From a bacterium (lineage in GTDB: Bacteria; Desulfobacterota; Deferrisomatia; Deferrisomatales; Deferrisomataceae): a stretch of DNA of 64,000 bases. Position 1 is the first letter of the stretch; every line of letters starts with the position of its first letter. Location: assembly GCA_027021615.1 (NCBI GenBank), contig JALUTY010000098.1, positions 32,304 through 96,303 of the forward strand, written 5' to 3'. Shown piece after piece: positions 1 to 8,092 of the stretch. A model generated the notes under the pieces. The model was not told the origin of the DNA, made no database searches, and saw only the letters and a list, made by a program, of their open reading frames with translations. The position numbers and the translations under genes were made by a program.

Positions 1-770
1 TGTACATCACGTTCTTCTGCGCCCACCTCATGGGGTTCGACCTGAAGGAGGCGGCCACGATCGGGATCATCGGCGGAGCCGACGGCCCCACCACGATCTA
101 CCTGGGGTCCCGGCTGGCCCCCCGCATGCTCGGCACCGTGGCCGTGGCGGCCTACTCGTACATGGCCATGGTGCCCCTGATCCAGCCGCCGATCATGCGC
201 CTCATGACCACCCGGCAGGAGCGCCGGATTCGGATGTCCAAGGCCCGCAAGGTCCATCCCCTGGAGAAGATCTTGTTCCCGGTGGTGGCCGCCGTGGCCG
301 TGATTTTATTGGTTCCGGCGTCGGCTCCGCTGATGGCCATGTTCATGCTGGGCAACCTGTTCCGGGAGTCCAAGGTGGTGGACCGGTTGACCGGGGCAAG
401 CCAGAACGAGCTGATGAACATCGTGACGATCCTGCTGGGGATCAGCGTGGGGGCCACCATGCGGGCCGAGACCTTTCTTCAGCCCCGGGTCATCTTCGTG
501 TTCGTCCTGGGCCTGTTCGCCTTCATGGTGAGCACGGCATCGGGGATCGCCTTGGCCAAGCTCATGAACCTGGTGAGCCGGGACAAGGTGAACCCCCTGC
601 TCGGTGCCGCCGGGGTGAGCGCCGTGCCCATGGCCGCGCGGGTGGTCCACAAGGTGGCGTCTGAGGAGGACCGGCAGAACTACTTGCTGATGTACGCCAT
701 GGGCCCGAACGTGGCCGGGGTGCTGGGGACCCTGATCGCCGCGGGCGTGTTCCTGGCCATGGCGGGGTGA
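1..770 (+). CDS. gcdB: Na+-pumping decarboxylase beta subunit (partial, 5' end outside window)
   Basis: This is the C-terminal part (about 255 codons) of the membrane beta subunit of a biotin-dependent Na+-translocating decarboxylase (OadB/MmdB/GcdB family). That subunit removes CO2 from the carboxybiotin carrier and couples this to Na+ export across the inner membrane. The frame is open from nucleotide 3 to the edge, so the true start lies upstream; family members are usually 370-430 residues. The hallmark GGADGPT stretch is near the start of the visible part, followed by several hydrophobic segments, and the protein ends in a hydrophobic helix. A biotinyl carrier and an acyl-CoA dehydrogenase with non-decarboxylating glutaryl-CoA dehydrogenase features follow, so glutaconyl-CoA decarboxylase is the favoured substrate assignment. 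Oxaloacetate or methylmalonyl-CoA decarboxylase cannot be excluded, because the substrate-specific alpha subunit is not in view. Confidence 0.85.
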   Translation, partial: YITFFCAHLMGFDLKEAATIGIIGGADGPTTIYLGSRLAPRMLGTVAVAAYSYMAMVPLIQPPIMRLMTTRQERRIRMSKARKVHPLEKILFPVVAAVAVILLVPASAPLMAMFMLGNLFRESKVVDRLTGASQNELMNIVTILLGISVGATMRAETFLQPRVIFVFVLGLFAFMVSTASGIALAKLMNLVSRDKVNPLLGAAGVSAVPMAARVVHKVASEEDRQNYLLMYAMGPNVAGVLGTLIAAGVFLAMAG

Positions 771-874
771 TGAGGGATCCGTCCGAGAAGTAGGGCTCAT
801 CCGGCAAGTGATGGGATGGGCTCGTGGACGAACAAGACGCGCAGCTTGAAGTACGGATCGTTTCTCCGGAGGGC

Positions 875-1100
875 GGGGCATGGGGCCTGCTTCCGGCCGC
901 GTGCAAAGCCGGGCATGAGATTCGCCGCGCAGGCACGAGGCACCAGGGGTGGTTTCATGACAGCCCGGTGGGGCACGAACGATTTCACGGTACGAGCGTT
1001 GGAGGCGCTGCGCGGCGAGCAGAGGAGCCGCACGCGGCGCTCCAGCAGGCCCCATGCCCCTCGAAGTTTCGGCAGCGGCCCGGGAACCGCCTGCCCCCGG
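875..1100. repeat. Interspersed repeat with terminal inverted repeats, copy 1
   Basis: A perfect 17-bp inverted repeat bounds the core: GGGGCATGGGGCCTGCT at 875-891 and its reverse complement at 1044-1060. Similarity to copy 2 (2883-3112) runs through the whole interior and about 40 bp past the right arm. It has no transposase. It could be a MITE-like element or a structured intergenic RNA or DNA element. The reverse strand is open for about 60 codons in both copies, but many differences change the amino acid, so coding is unlikely. Confidence 0.75.
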
Positions 1101-1122
1101 CGAGCCATGGGTTTTCGCCTGC

Positions 1123-1143
1123 CGACCGAGGACCGTTGACCGA
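1123..1143. repeat. Heptanucleotide repeat, 3 units
   Basis: Three consecutive 7-mers CGACCGA-GGACCGT-TGACCGA are followed by AGCC. This is a short member of the NGACCGN family seen at four other loci in the window (3146, 5006, 25222, 35711). Confidence 0.6.
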
Positions 1144-1310
1144 AGCCTCGGGCCCCCGTGCCCCCCGGACCGCGAGGTGGTGGTCCGGACGCGTGGTCTT
1201 GTTTGGAACACTCGGAGATCAAAAGGGTTGCGAGCTTTCTAGCCTCCCAGCTTCCCAGCCTCCCCGCGGGCCGAAGGCCCAAGGGGTGGAACGGAAAGGA
1301 GAATTGCATC

Positions 1311-1529
1311 ATGATGGAAGTCCGAGCGCCGATGGCCGGCAACGTGTGGAAGGTGGAGTGCGCCGCCGGGGACGCCGTGGCCGCGAACGACCCGGTCATC
1401 ATCCTGGAGGTGATGAAGATGGAGGCGGAAGTGTACGCCCCCGTGGCCGGGGTGGTTCAGGAGGTGCGGGTGCAGCCCGGGGACGCGGTGGAGGAGGATC
1501 AGGTTCTCATCGTCATCGAACCGGCGTGA
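1311..1529 (+). CDS. gcdC: Biotin carboxyl carrier (gamma/biotinyl subunit of Na+-pumping decarboxylase)
   Basis: A 72-residue stand-alone biotinyl domain that carries the carboxyl group between the carboxyltransferase and the membrane beta subunit. The biotin-attachment motif EVMKMEA is present with the acceptor lysine at about residue 36, flanked by the usual APMAG and APVAG beta-strand pairs. The start at the double ATG is chosen because AAAGGAGA lies just upstream and the protein then begins directly with the biotinyl fold; the frame upstream is low-complexity repeat DNA. It lacks the long Pro/Ala linker common in larger GcdC or OadA chains. The beta subunit lies upstream and the acyl-CoA dehydrogenase starts 28 bp downstream, so the three probably serve one pathway. 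Confidence 0.85.
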   Translation: MMEVRAPMAGNVWKVECAAGDAVAANDPVIILEVMKMEAEVYAPVAGVVQEVRVQPGDAVEEDQVLIVIEPA

Positions 1530-1557
1530 AACAACCCATAGTTAAGGAGGAGATGCC

Positions 1558-2715
1558 ATGGTTTTCGAGCTCACCCCCGAACAGAAGATGGTCCAGGAGC
1601 AGGCCCGGCGGTTCGCCGAGAACGAGATCAAGCCCTACGTGGAGAAGGAGGAGGCCGAGCACGCGTTTCCCCTGGAGAGGGTGCGCAAGATGGCCGAGCT
1701 CGGTTTCTTCGGGTGCGGCATCGACGAGAAGTACGGCGGCAACGGCATGGGGCTGCTGGAGAGCGTGCTCCTGGCCGAGCAGATCGCCAAGGTCAGCCCC
1801 TCGTGGAGGCTGCCGTTCAACATGCAGAACCTGGGTCCGGCCCTGACGGTGCAGAAGTTCGGCACCGAGGAGCAGAAGGAGAAGTACATCCCCGGCTGGG
1901 TGAGCGCCGAGAAGATCGGGTTCTTCGCGATCACCGAGCCCAACAGCGGCTCGGACGTGGCCGGCATGAAGACCACGGCCGCCGACAAGGGGGACCACTG
2001 GGAGCTCAACGGCACCAAGACTTGGATCTCCAACGCCCACGTGGGCGACGTGGGCCTGGTGTACGCCTACACCGACCGGTCCAAGAAGTACCAGGGCATG
2101 ACCTGCTTCATCGTGGACCTGAAGAACACCGAGGGCATCACCACCCGCGGCATCGAGACCAAGCTGGGCCTGCACTGCGCCCCCACGGGCGAGATCTACT
2201 TCGACGGCGCGAAGATCCCCAAGGACTCGGTGCTGGGCCAGGTGGGCGAGGGTTTCAAGATCTGCATGTGGCAGCTCAACAACACCCGTCTGGGCTGCGC
2301 CGCCGGGGCCCTGGGCTGCGCCGGCGGGCTGCTGGACCTGGCGATCCAGTACGCCAACGAGCGCACCCAGTTCGGGAAGCCCATCGGGCAGTTCCAGATG
2401 ATCCAGGCCTCGATCGCCGAGCTGGTGGCCGAGCACCACGCGGCCCAGCTCCTGGTGTACCGGGCCGCCTACCTGAAGGACAAGGGCCTTCCCAACCAGT
2501 TCGAGACCTCAATCGCCAAGTACTACTCGGCCGAGGCCGCCGTGCACGCGGCCAACGAGGTGATGAAGATCTACGGATCCTGGGGCTACTCCACCGAGTA
2601 CCCGGTGGAGCGCTACTTCCGGGACGCCAAGTCCTACCAGGTGGTGGAGGGCACCTCCAACATCCAGAAGCTCATCATCGCCGGCATCGCCCTGGGCAAC
2701 GCCCCCAACCGGTGA
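1558..2715 (+). CDS. Acyl-CoA dehydrogenase, probable non-decarboxylating glutaryl-CoA dehydrogenase
   Basis: A 385-residue FAD-dependent acyl-CoA dehydrogenase of normal family length. Visible hallmarks are ITEPNSGSD and WISNA in the middle beta domain, ERTQFGKPIGQFQ in the C-terminal helical domain, and the catalytic glutamate (about E364) in VVEGTSNI. Two residues suggest glutaryl-CoA as substrate: an arginine at about 84 (SPSWRLPFN), where glutaryl-CoA dehydrogenases hold the distal carboxylate, and valine instead of tyrosine just before the catalytic glutamate. The published structure of the Desulfococcus multivorans enzyme gives that Tyr-to-Val exchange as the key feature of non-decarboxylating glutaryl-CoA dehydrogenases. 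Adjacent Na+-decarboxylase subunits support this, since the glutaconyl-CoA produced would feed the pump. The alternative is another short-chain acyl-CoA dehydrogenase. Its ribosome site (AAGGAGGAG) is strong. Confidence 0.85.
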   Translation: MVFELTPEQKMVQEQARRFAENEIKPYVEKEEAEHAFPLERVRKMAELGFFGCGIDEKYGGNGMGLLESVLLAEQIAKVSPSWRLPFNMQNLGPALTVQKFGTEEQKEKYIPGWVSAEKIGFFAITEPNSGSDVAGMKTTAADKGDHWELNGTKTWISNAHVGDVGLVYAYTDRSKKYQGMTCFIVDLKNTEGITTRGIETKLGLHCAPTGEIYFDGAKIPKDSVLGQVGEGFKICMWQLNNTRLGCAAGALGCAGGLLDLAIQYANERTQFGKPIGQFQMIQASIAELVAEHHAAQLLVYRAAYLKDKGLPNQFETSIAKYYSAEAAVHAANEVMKIYGSWGYSTEYPVERYFRDAKSYQVVEGTSNIQKLIIAGIALGNAPNR

Positions 2716-2737
2716 CGCCCCTCCCCCCCCCGGCACG

Positions 2738-2773
2738 AACGCCCCGGCCGCCTGCGTGGTCGGGGCGTTTTCG
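2738..2773 (+). terminator. Rho-independent terminator after the acyl-CoA dehydrogenase
   Basis: A stem AACGCCCCG (2738-2746) pairs with CGGGGCGTT (2761-2769), extended by three more pairs including one G-T, around an 8-nt loop. It is followed by TTTTCGT. It sits 22 bp after the stop codon and ends the carrier-dehydrogenase unit. Confidence 0.8.
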
Positions 2774-2882
2774 TCTGGGAAGCTTCGGTGGGCCACGGGG
2801 CGGCTCTCCGGTTCTCGCCCAGCCCTCCACAGGCCCCATGCCCCCGAGTTGTGGCGCCAGCAACGTCCGGGCTGAAAGCGGA

Positions 2883-3112
2883 GGGGGCATGGGGCCCGCT
2901 TCCGGCCGCGCGCGAAGCCGGGCATGAGATTCGTCGCGCAGGCACGGGGCAGCCACGGTGGTTTCCTAACAGGTCGGCCGGAGCCGAGCGGTTTCACGGT
3001 ACAAGCGTTGAAGGCGCTGCGTGGCGAGCTAAGGGGCCGCACGCGGCTCTCCAGCAGCCCCCATGCCCCCGAGAAGCTCTGGTGGCGGCTCGGGAGCCGC
3101 CCGCCCATCTGC
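2883..3112. repeat. Interspersed repeat with terminal inverted repeats, copy 2
   Basis: The ends GGGGGCATGGGGCCCGCT (2883-2900) and AGCAGCCCCCATGCCCCC (3053-3070) are inverted with 16 of 18 positions matching. The interior aligns with copy 1 throughout, for example a GCCGGGCATGAGATTCG block and a GGTTTCACGGTAC-like block. An extra right-end-like piece, CAGGCCCCATGCCCCCGA, lies just upstream near 2830-2847. Confidence 0.75.
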
Positions 3113-3145
3113 CCACCGGGCCGAGGGCCCGATGTTATGGTCTTT

Positions 3146-3222
3146 CGACCGACGACCGACGACCGACGACCGACGACCGACGACCGACGACCGTAGACCG
3201 TAGACCGTAGACCGTAGACCGT
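3146..3222. repeat. Heptanucleotide tandem array, 11 units
   Basis: Eleven perfect-length 7-bp units: six CGACCGA, one CGACCGT, then four AGACCGT. This is the longest array of the NGACCGN family in the window. Because 7 is not a multiple of 3 the array would shift frame if coding. It lies in the long leader between the terminator at 2738 and the acyl-CoA ligase. Confidence 0.95.
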
Positions 3223-3473
3223 AGCCGCCCCATGTTTTGTTGCGGAAACCCGGGTCCAGGGGTTGCATACCGACCGTGCGTTTGGTAAACAGGGGGGCGT
3301 TTCGATCCCGTGTTTTCCCCGGCAGCAAGCCCCCCGTGCCGGCGAGCGGCCGAACGGGCCGCGGTGGAGAACGGTCGGGGTCGTTTGAATCTTCATCGTT
3401 TCCGTCGTACCCCGCGGGACGCGAGCCGCCCTGCCCTTACCCCCTCCAGCCTGGACGAAGGGAGCGCAAGACC
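3223..3473. other. Leader upstream of the acyl-CoA ligase
   Basis: No gene is seen. A weak promoter-like pair, TTGCAT (3263-3268) and TAAACA (3286-3291) with a 17-bp spacer, is the best candidate for driving the ligase-to-iorB unit. The reading frame upstream of the ligase ATG is open but shows no sequence typical of the family. Confidence 0.35.
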
Positions 3474-4988
3474 ATGAACATCGCCGACACCCTGGACCGG
3501 AACAACACTTTCTTTCCGGAACGCGAAGCCATCGTCTACGGTGACCAGACCTGGACCTACGGCCGGTTTTGGACCGACGCGAACCGCCTGGCCAACGCGC
3601 TCACCGCGCTCGGGGTGAAGCAGGGGGACAAGGTCTGCCTGTTCCTCACCAACTGCCCCGAGTTCATCATCGCCTACTACGCCTGCCAGAAGGTGGGGGC
3701 TGTGGCGGTCTCGATCTCGAGCATGTGCAAGGCGGACGAGGTGGAGTACATGGTGAACGACTCCGAGGGCGTCGTCCTGATCACCGAGGAGGGCCTGATG
3801 GAGAACGTGCCGGCCCGAGACAGGATGCCGGGGCTGCGCACCGTGGTCTCCATCGACGGCGGCTCGGGGGACCGGGCCTGGGACGAGCTGCTCGAAGGCG
3901 GCTCGTCGGAGTTCCGCACGGTGTACACCGACCGCCACGACGGCGCGGCCATCATCTACACCTCGGGCACCACCGGGAAGCCCAAGGGCGTGGTGCTCAC
4001 CCACGGCAACGTGGTCTCGAACACCAACGCGGCCAAGTACATGTGCCAGATGCGGCCCGACGACCGTGCCATCTGCTTCCTGCCCATCTACCACTCGTTC
4101 GCCCAGAACTTCATCTTCAACTCGGTGGTCCAGTCCGGGGGCACCCTGGTGCTCCACAAGAAGTTCGACCTGGACCGGGTGCTGGAGAGCCTCAAGAGCG
4201 ATCGGATCACCCGGTGGTACGCCGTTCCGGCCATCTACATCATGGTGCTGAACGATCCCCGCTCCGCCGAGGCCATGAAGACGGTGCGGTACTGCTTCTC
4301 GGCGGCCTCGGCCATGCCGGGCGAGGTGGCCCGCCAGTGGAAGGAGAAGTTCGGCCTGGTGATCAACGAGGGCTACGGCCTGACCGAGACCACCCCGTTC
4401 ACCACCTACAACCACGAGTTCCGGCACAAGGAGGGCTCGGTGGGCACGGCCATCATGGACGTGGAGGTGCGCATCGCCGACGCCGACGGCAACGAGATGC
4501 CCCGCGGGGACCTGGGCGAGATCTGGATCAAGGGCCCCAACGTCATGAAGGAGTACTACCGCAAGCCCGAGGCCACGGCCGAGACCATCGTGAACGGGTG
4601 GCTGCGCTCGGGCGACATCGGGTACATGGACGACGAGGGGTACGTGTTCATCGTGGACCGGCTGAAGGACATGATCAACTCGGCCGGGCTCAAGATCTGG
4701 CCCCGGGAGGTGGAGGAGGTGATCTACACCCACCCCAACGTGCGCGAGTGCGCGGTGATCGGGGTGCCCCACGAGGTGTTCGGCGAGACCGTGAAGGCCG
4801 TGATCGCCCTGAAGGAGCCGGGCAAGACCACGGCCGAGGAGATCACCGACCTGGTGAAGCAGCACCTGGCCGACTACAAGGCCCCGCGGATCGTGGAGTT
4901 CCTGGACGAGCTGCCCAAGAACCCCACCGGAAAGATCTTGAAGCGGGAGCTCAAGGAGCGGGAGAAGAAGCTCCGGGGTGGCGCATAG
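3474..4988 (+). CDS. AMP-forming acyl-CoA ligase (FadD/aryl-CoA ligase type)
   Basis: A 504-residue member of the ANL superfamily, which activates a carboxylic acid with ATP and CoA through an acyl-adenylate. The P-loop YTSGTTGKPKGV (about residue 165), the adenylate motif GYGLTETTP, the hinge region SGDIGYMDDEGY followed by VDRLKDMI, and the C-terminal catalytic lysine in NPTGKILKREL are all intact. The start is the ATG after GAAGGGAGCGCAAG, which gives a normal N-terminus (NIADTL...); the frame extends upstream without family features. It lies between the dehydrogenase and a thiolase, and a TRAP transporter follows, so an imported aromatic, cyclic or medium-chain acid is the likely substrate. 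The exact acid cannot be read from the sequence. Confidence 0.85.
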   Translation: MNIADTLDRNNTFFPEREAIVYGDQTWTYGRFWTDANRLANALTALGVKQGDKVCLFLTNCPEFIIAYYACQKVGAVAVSISSMCKADEVEYMVNDSEGVVLITEEGLMENVPARDRMPGLRTVVSIDGGSGDRAWDELLEGGSSEFRTVYTDRHDGAAIIYTSGTTGKPKGVVLTHGNVVSNTNAAKYMCQMRPDDRAICFLPIYHSFAQNFIFNSVVQSGGTLVLHKKFDLDRVLESLKSDRITRWYAVPAIYIMVLNDPRSAEAMKTVRYCFSAASAMPGEVARQWKEKFGLVINEGYGLTETTPFTTYNHEFRHKEGSVGTAIMDVEVRIADADGNEMPRGDLGEIWIKGPNVMKEYYRKPEATAETIVNGWLRSGDIGYMDDEGYVFIVDRLKDMINSAGLKIWPREVEEVIYTHPNVRECAVIGVPHEVFGETVKAVIALKEPGKTTAEEITDLVKQHLADYKAPRIVEFLDELPKNPTGKILKRELKEREKKLRGGA

Positions 4989-5005
4989 GGAGTGATCGAA
5001 ACTTC

Positions 5006-5033
5006 CGACCGGAGACCGTCGACCGTTGACCGA
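5006..5033. repeat. Heptanucleotide repeat, 4 units
   Basis: CGACCGG-AGACCGT-CGACCGT-TGACCGA, ending 22 bp before the thiolase-like gene and followed by AGTTCAGAAGG. The same 3' context (GA-AGTT) follows the array before glgP. Confidence 0.7.
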
Positions 5034-5055
5034 AGTTCAGAAGGGAGGAGGAACC

Positions 5056-6255
5056 ATGTTCACGAAGGCGTACATCCCGTTCCGAGGCTACTACTCGAGC
5101 CCGTTCGCCAAGTGGCAGGGCACCCTGTCCACCGAGCACTCCCTGAAGCTGGGGGCCCAGACCGCGGCCCGGTGGTTCGCCGACAAGGGCTGGGACCCCA
5201 AGCAGTTCGACTACCTGTACCTCGGGTACACCATCCACCAGAAGCAGGCGTTCTACGGCGCCCCTTGGGTGGCCGGCATGATCGGCGCCGAGGAGGTGCC
5301 GGGGTGCAACGTGAGCCAGGCGTGCTCCACCTCGACCACCTGCCTGTACTACGCGGCCGCAGGGCTGGAGTCCGGGGCCATGGGTCACGTGCTCACCCTG
5401 ATGACCGACCGGTGCTCCAACGGTCCCCACGTCCTGTGGCCGAACCCCCTGGGCCCGGGCGGGCAGATGGTCGCGGAAGACTGGGTCATGGAGAACTTCA
5501 GCCGGGACCCGTTCGCCAAGAACGCCATGATCCAGACCGCGGAGAACGTGGCCAAGGAGATCGGGGTCACCAAGGAGGAGTGCGACGAGCTCACCGCGAT
5601 CCGGTACGAGCAGTACACCAAGGCCCTGGAGAACGACCGGGCGTTCCAGCGACGGTACATGTTCCCGGTGGAGGTGCGGGTGAGCAAGAAGAAGACCCTC
5701 ACCCTGGAGGCGGACGAGGGCATCATCCCCACCGACCGGGAGGCCCTGGCCAAGCTGCCCCCGGTGCTCCAGGGCGGGGTGCACTCGTTCGGGGCTCAGA
5801 CCCACCCGGCCGACGGCAACTGCGCCGTGGTGGTGACCTCCCGGGACCGGGCCCGGGAGCTGTCGGCCGATCCCGGCGTGGAGATCCAGATCGTGTCCTA
5901 CGGGTTCGCCCGGGTGCGCAGGGGGTTCATGCCCATGGCGCCGGTGCCGGCGGCCCGGATGGCCTTGGAGCGGGCGGGCATCACCATCGACCAGGTGGCG
6001 GCGCTCAAGACCCACAACCCGTTCGTGGTGAACGACATCTACTTCGCCCGGGAGTTCGGTATCGACCCGGCCCGGGCCAACAACTACGGAAGCCCCCTCA
6101 TCTTCGGCCATCCCCAGGGCCCCACCGCCGGCCGGTGCGTCATCGAGATGATCGAGGAGCTGGTGGAGAAGGGCGGCGGGTACGGGCTGTTCACCGGCTG
6201 CGCGGCCGGCGACACCGGCGCCGCCCTGGTGGTCAAGGTGGACTCCAAAGGTTAG
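5056..6255 (+). CDS. Thiolase-superfamily acetyl-CoA acetyltransferase
   Basis: A 399-residue thiolase-fold protein. The nucleophilic cysteine is in SQACSTSTT (about C90), the histidine in IFGHPQGPTAG and the second cysteine in FTGCAAGD, so the Cys-His-Cys set of degradative thiolases appears complete. The start is the ATG directly after GGGAGGAGGAACC. It would cleave a 3-oxoacyl-CoA to acetyl-CoA plus a shortened acyl-CoA. It sits between the acyl-CoA ligase and iorA (46 bp upstream of iorA), consistent with a beta-oxidation-like sequence. The sequence is divergent from FadA or AtoB (for example HVLWPNPLGPGGQ in the insertion loop), so substrate and direction are uncertain; a thiolase-like acyltransferase is possible. 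Confidence 0.75.
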   Translation: MFTKAYIPFRGYYSSPFAKWQGTLSTEHSLKLGAQTAARWFADKGWDPKQFDYLYLGYTIHQKQAFYGAPWVAGMIGAEEVPGCNVSQACSTSTTCLYYAAAGLESGAMGHVLTLMTDRCSNGPHVLWPNPLGPGGQMVAEDWVMENFSRDPFAKNAMIQTAENVAKEIGVTKEECDELTAIRYEQYTKALENDRAFQRRYMFPVEVRVSKKKTLTLEADEGIIPTDREALAKLPPVLQGGVHSFGAQTHPADGNCAVVVTSRDRARELSADPGVEIQIVSYGFARVRRGFMPMAPVPAARMALERAGITIDQVAALKTHNPFVVNDIYFAREFGIDPARANNYGSPLIFGHPQGPTAGRCVIEMIEELVEKGGGYGLFTGCAAGDTGAALVVKVDSKG

Positions 6256-6301
6256 CGACCTCCGGTTCCTGCGGGACCGGCCCCACGACGAAGGAGAAGC
6301 C

Positions 6302-8065
6302 ATGAAAGAAGTGCTGTCCGGAAACGAGGCCATCGCCAGGGGGGCGTGGGAGGCCGGGGTGCGCTACGCCGCGGCCTACCCCGGGACCCCCTCCACCGAG
6401 ATCCTGGAGAACATCGGCACCCGATATAGGGACGACATCTACAGCCAGTGGTCGCCCAACGAGAAGGTGGCCCTGGAGACCGTGGTGGGGGCGTCGATCG
6501 CCGGGGTGCGGGCCCTGGCCGCCATGAAGCACGTGGGCGTGAACGTGGCCGCCGACCCCCTGTTCACGGCCTCGTACACCGGGGTGCGGGGCGGGCTGGT
6601 GCTGGTGTGCGCCGACGACCCGAACCTCCACTCCAGCCAGAACGAGCAGGACAACCGCAACTACGCCAAGTTTGCCAAGATCCCCCTCGTGGAGCCCTCG
6701 GACTCCCAGGAGGCCAAGGAGTTCCTGAAGATCGCCTTCGAGATCTCGGAGCAGTTCGACACGCCGGTGTTGTTTCGCACCACAACCCGCATCTCTCACT
6801 CCAAGTCCATCGTGGATCTGGGGGACCGGGCCGAGCTGCCCCGGCCCGACCACATGGAGCGGGACGTCAAGAAGTACACGATGCTGCCGGCCTACGCCCG
6901 GCCCAAGCACCCCAAGATCGAGGAGCGGCTCAGGAACCTGCGGGCCTACGGCGCCACGAGCCCCCTGAACCGGGTGGAGATGGGGGACCGGTCCGTGGGG
7001 ATCGTGGCCTCGGGCATCGCGTACCAGTACGCCAAGGAGGCCCTGCCCAACGCGAGCTTCCTGAAGCTCGGGCTGACCTACCCCATCCCTGACGACCTGG
7101 TGCGTGAGTTCGCCTCAAAGGTGGACCAGCTGATCGTGGTGGAGGAGCTCGACCCGTTCCTGGAGGAGCAGATCCGGCTCCTGGGCATCGAGGTGGCCCA
7201 CGGCAAGGACTGGTTCCCGATCACGGGGGAGCTCACGCCGGAGGCGGTGGCCGAGCGGCTCACGGGCCGGGTCGGGCAACGCCAGCCCGCGGCCGAGGGG
7301 CTGCCCGTGCGACCGCCCGTGCTGTGCCCGGGGTGCTCCCACCGGGGCGTGTTCACGGTGCTCCGCAAGCTCAAGGTGTACGTGTCGGGTGACATCGGCT
7401 GCTACACCCTCGGGGCCCTGCCCCCGTTCGAGGCGCTCCACGCCTGCCTGTGCATGGGCGGGTCGATCACCATGGCCCACGGCATCTCCAAGGCCATGGG
7501 CGAGGTGACCGACCGCAAGGACAGGACCGTGGCCGTGATCGGGGACTCCACCTTCTTCCACTCGGGCGTGACCGGGCTCATGGACATGATCTGGAACGGC
7601 GGCCACTCCGTGGTGATGATCCAGGACAACCGCATCACGGCCATGACCGGCGGCCAGGTGACCCCGGGGATCGGCAAGACCCTGATGGGCGCGGACTCCC
7701 CGGCCATCGACATCGAGAAGCTGGTGGTCACCCTGGGCGTGAAGCCCGAGAACGTGCGGGTGGTGAGCGCCTACGACCTCAAGGAGATCGAGACGGTCCT
7801 CAAAGAGGAGCTCGACAAACCCGAGCCCTCGGTGGTGATCACCAAGGATCCCTGCGTGCTCCAGTACCGGGTGAAGAACACCCCCATGCGGGTGGATCCC
7901 GAGGCGTGCACCGCCTGCGGGGTGTGCCTCCGGACCAGCTGCATCGCCCTGGGCATGACCGGCGAGGGGGACGAGAAGCACGCCGAGATCGATCCCAACT
8001 TCTGTACCGGCTGCACCGTGTGCGCCCAGGTCTGCAAGTTCGACGCCATCCGGCCCCAGGAGTAG
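6302..8065 (+). CDS. iorA: Indolepyruvate ferredoxin oxidoreductase alpha subunit
   Basis: A 587-residue IorA-type subunit. With IorB it oxidatively decarboxylates aryl-pyruvates (or related 2-oxoacids) to acyl-CoA and reduces ferredoxin in the cytoplasm. The N-terminal pyrimidine-binding domain contains GTPSTEI. The thiamin-diphosphate core shows CPGCSHRG, GDIGCYTLG and GDSTFFHSG followed by QDNRITAMTGGQ. The C-terminus carries two ferredoxin-like cysteine clusters, CTACGVCLRTSC and CTGCTVCAQVC, each ready to bind a [4Fe-4S] centre. iorB follows 27 bp later. Beside an acyl-CoA ligase and a putative glutaryl-CoA dehydrogenase, it fits degradation of aromatic amino acids or arylacetates. Confidence 0.92.
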   Translation: MKEVLSGNEAIARGAWEAGVRYAAAYPGTPSTEILENIGTRYRDDIYSQWSPNEKVALETVVGASIAGVRALAAMKHVGVNVAADPLFTASYTGVRGGLVLVCADDPNLHSSQNEQDNRNYAKFAKIPLVEPSDSQEAKEFLKIAFEISEQFDTPVLFRTTTRISHSKSIVDLGDRAELPRPDHMERDVKKYTMLPAYARPKHPKIEERLRNLRAYGATSPLNRVEMGDRSVGIVASGIAYQYAKEALPNASFLKLGLTYPIPDDLVREFASKVDQLIVVEELDPFLEEQIRLLGIEVAHGKDWFPITGELTPEAVAERLTGRVGQRQPAAEGLPVRPPVLCPGCSHRGVFTVLRKLKVYVSGDIGCYTLGALPPFEALHACLCMGGSITMAHGISKAMGEVTDRKDRTVAVIGDSTFFHSGVTGLMDMIWNGGHSVVMIQDNRITAMTGGQVTPGIGKTLMGADSPAIDIEKLVVTLGVKPENVRVVSAYDLKEIETVLKEELDKPEPSVVITKDPCVLQYRVKNTPMRVDPEACTACGVCLRTSCIALGMTGEGDEKHAEIDPNFCTGCTVCAQVCKFDAIRPQE

Positions 8066-8092
8066 GGCCGCACTGCCTTGACGGAGGGTTCC

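Larger units (their letters stand above)
771..1310. other. Non-coding gap with repeats upstream of the biotinyl carrier gene
   Basis: No convincing gene is seen. The gap holds one copy of an interspersed element with terminal inverted repeats (875-1100), three 7-bp GACCG-type units (1123-1143), an 8-bp-period cytosine-rich tract around 1238-1262 (AGCCTCCC/AGCTTCCC) and a GGGCCGAAGGCCC hairpin near 1268-1280. The reading frames that cross it are low-complexity shadows. Confidence 0.6.

Noticed and set aside
797..1402. Minus-strand open frame through repeat copy 1, with a similar frame in copy 2 (GAWGLLE...LMPGFARGRK).
   Set aside because: The frames are similar because the DNA repeat is similar. 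Differences between the copies often change the residue (R/S, L/P, C/S, S/F), there is no ribosome site, and flanking parts differ completely.
2788..3210. Plus-strand frame ending in repeated TTDDRRP units.
   Set aside because: It is the translation of the heptanucleotide array and moves frame with unit number; no gene features.
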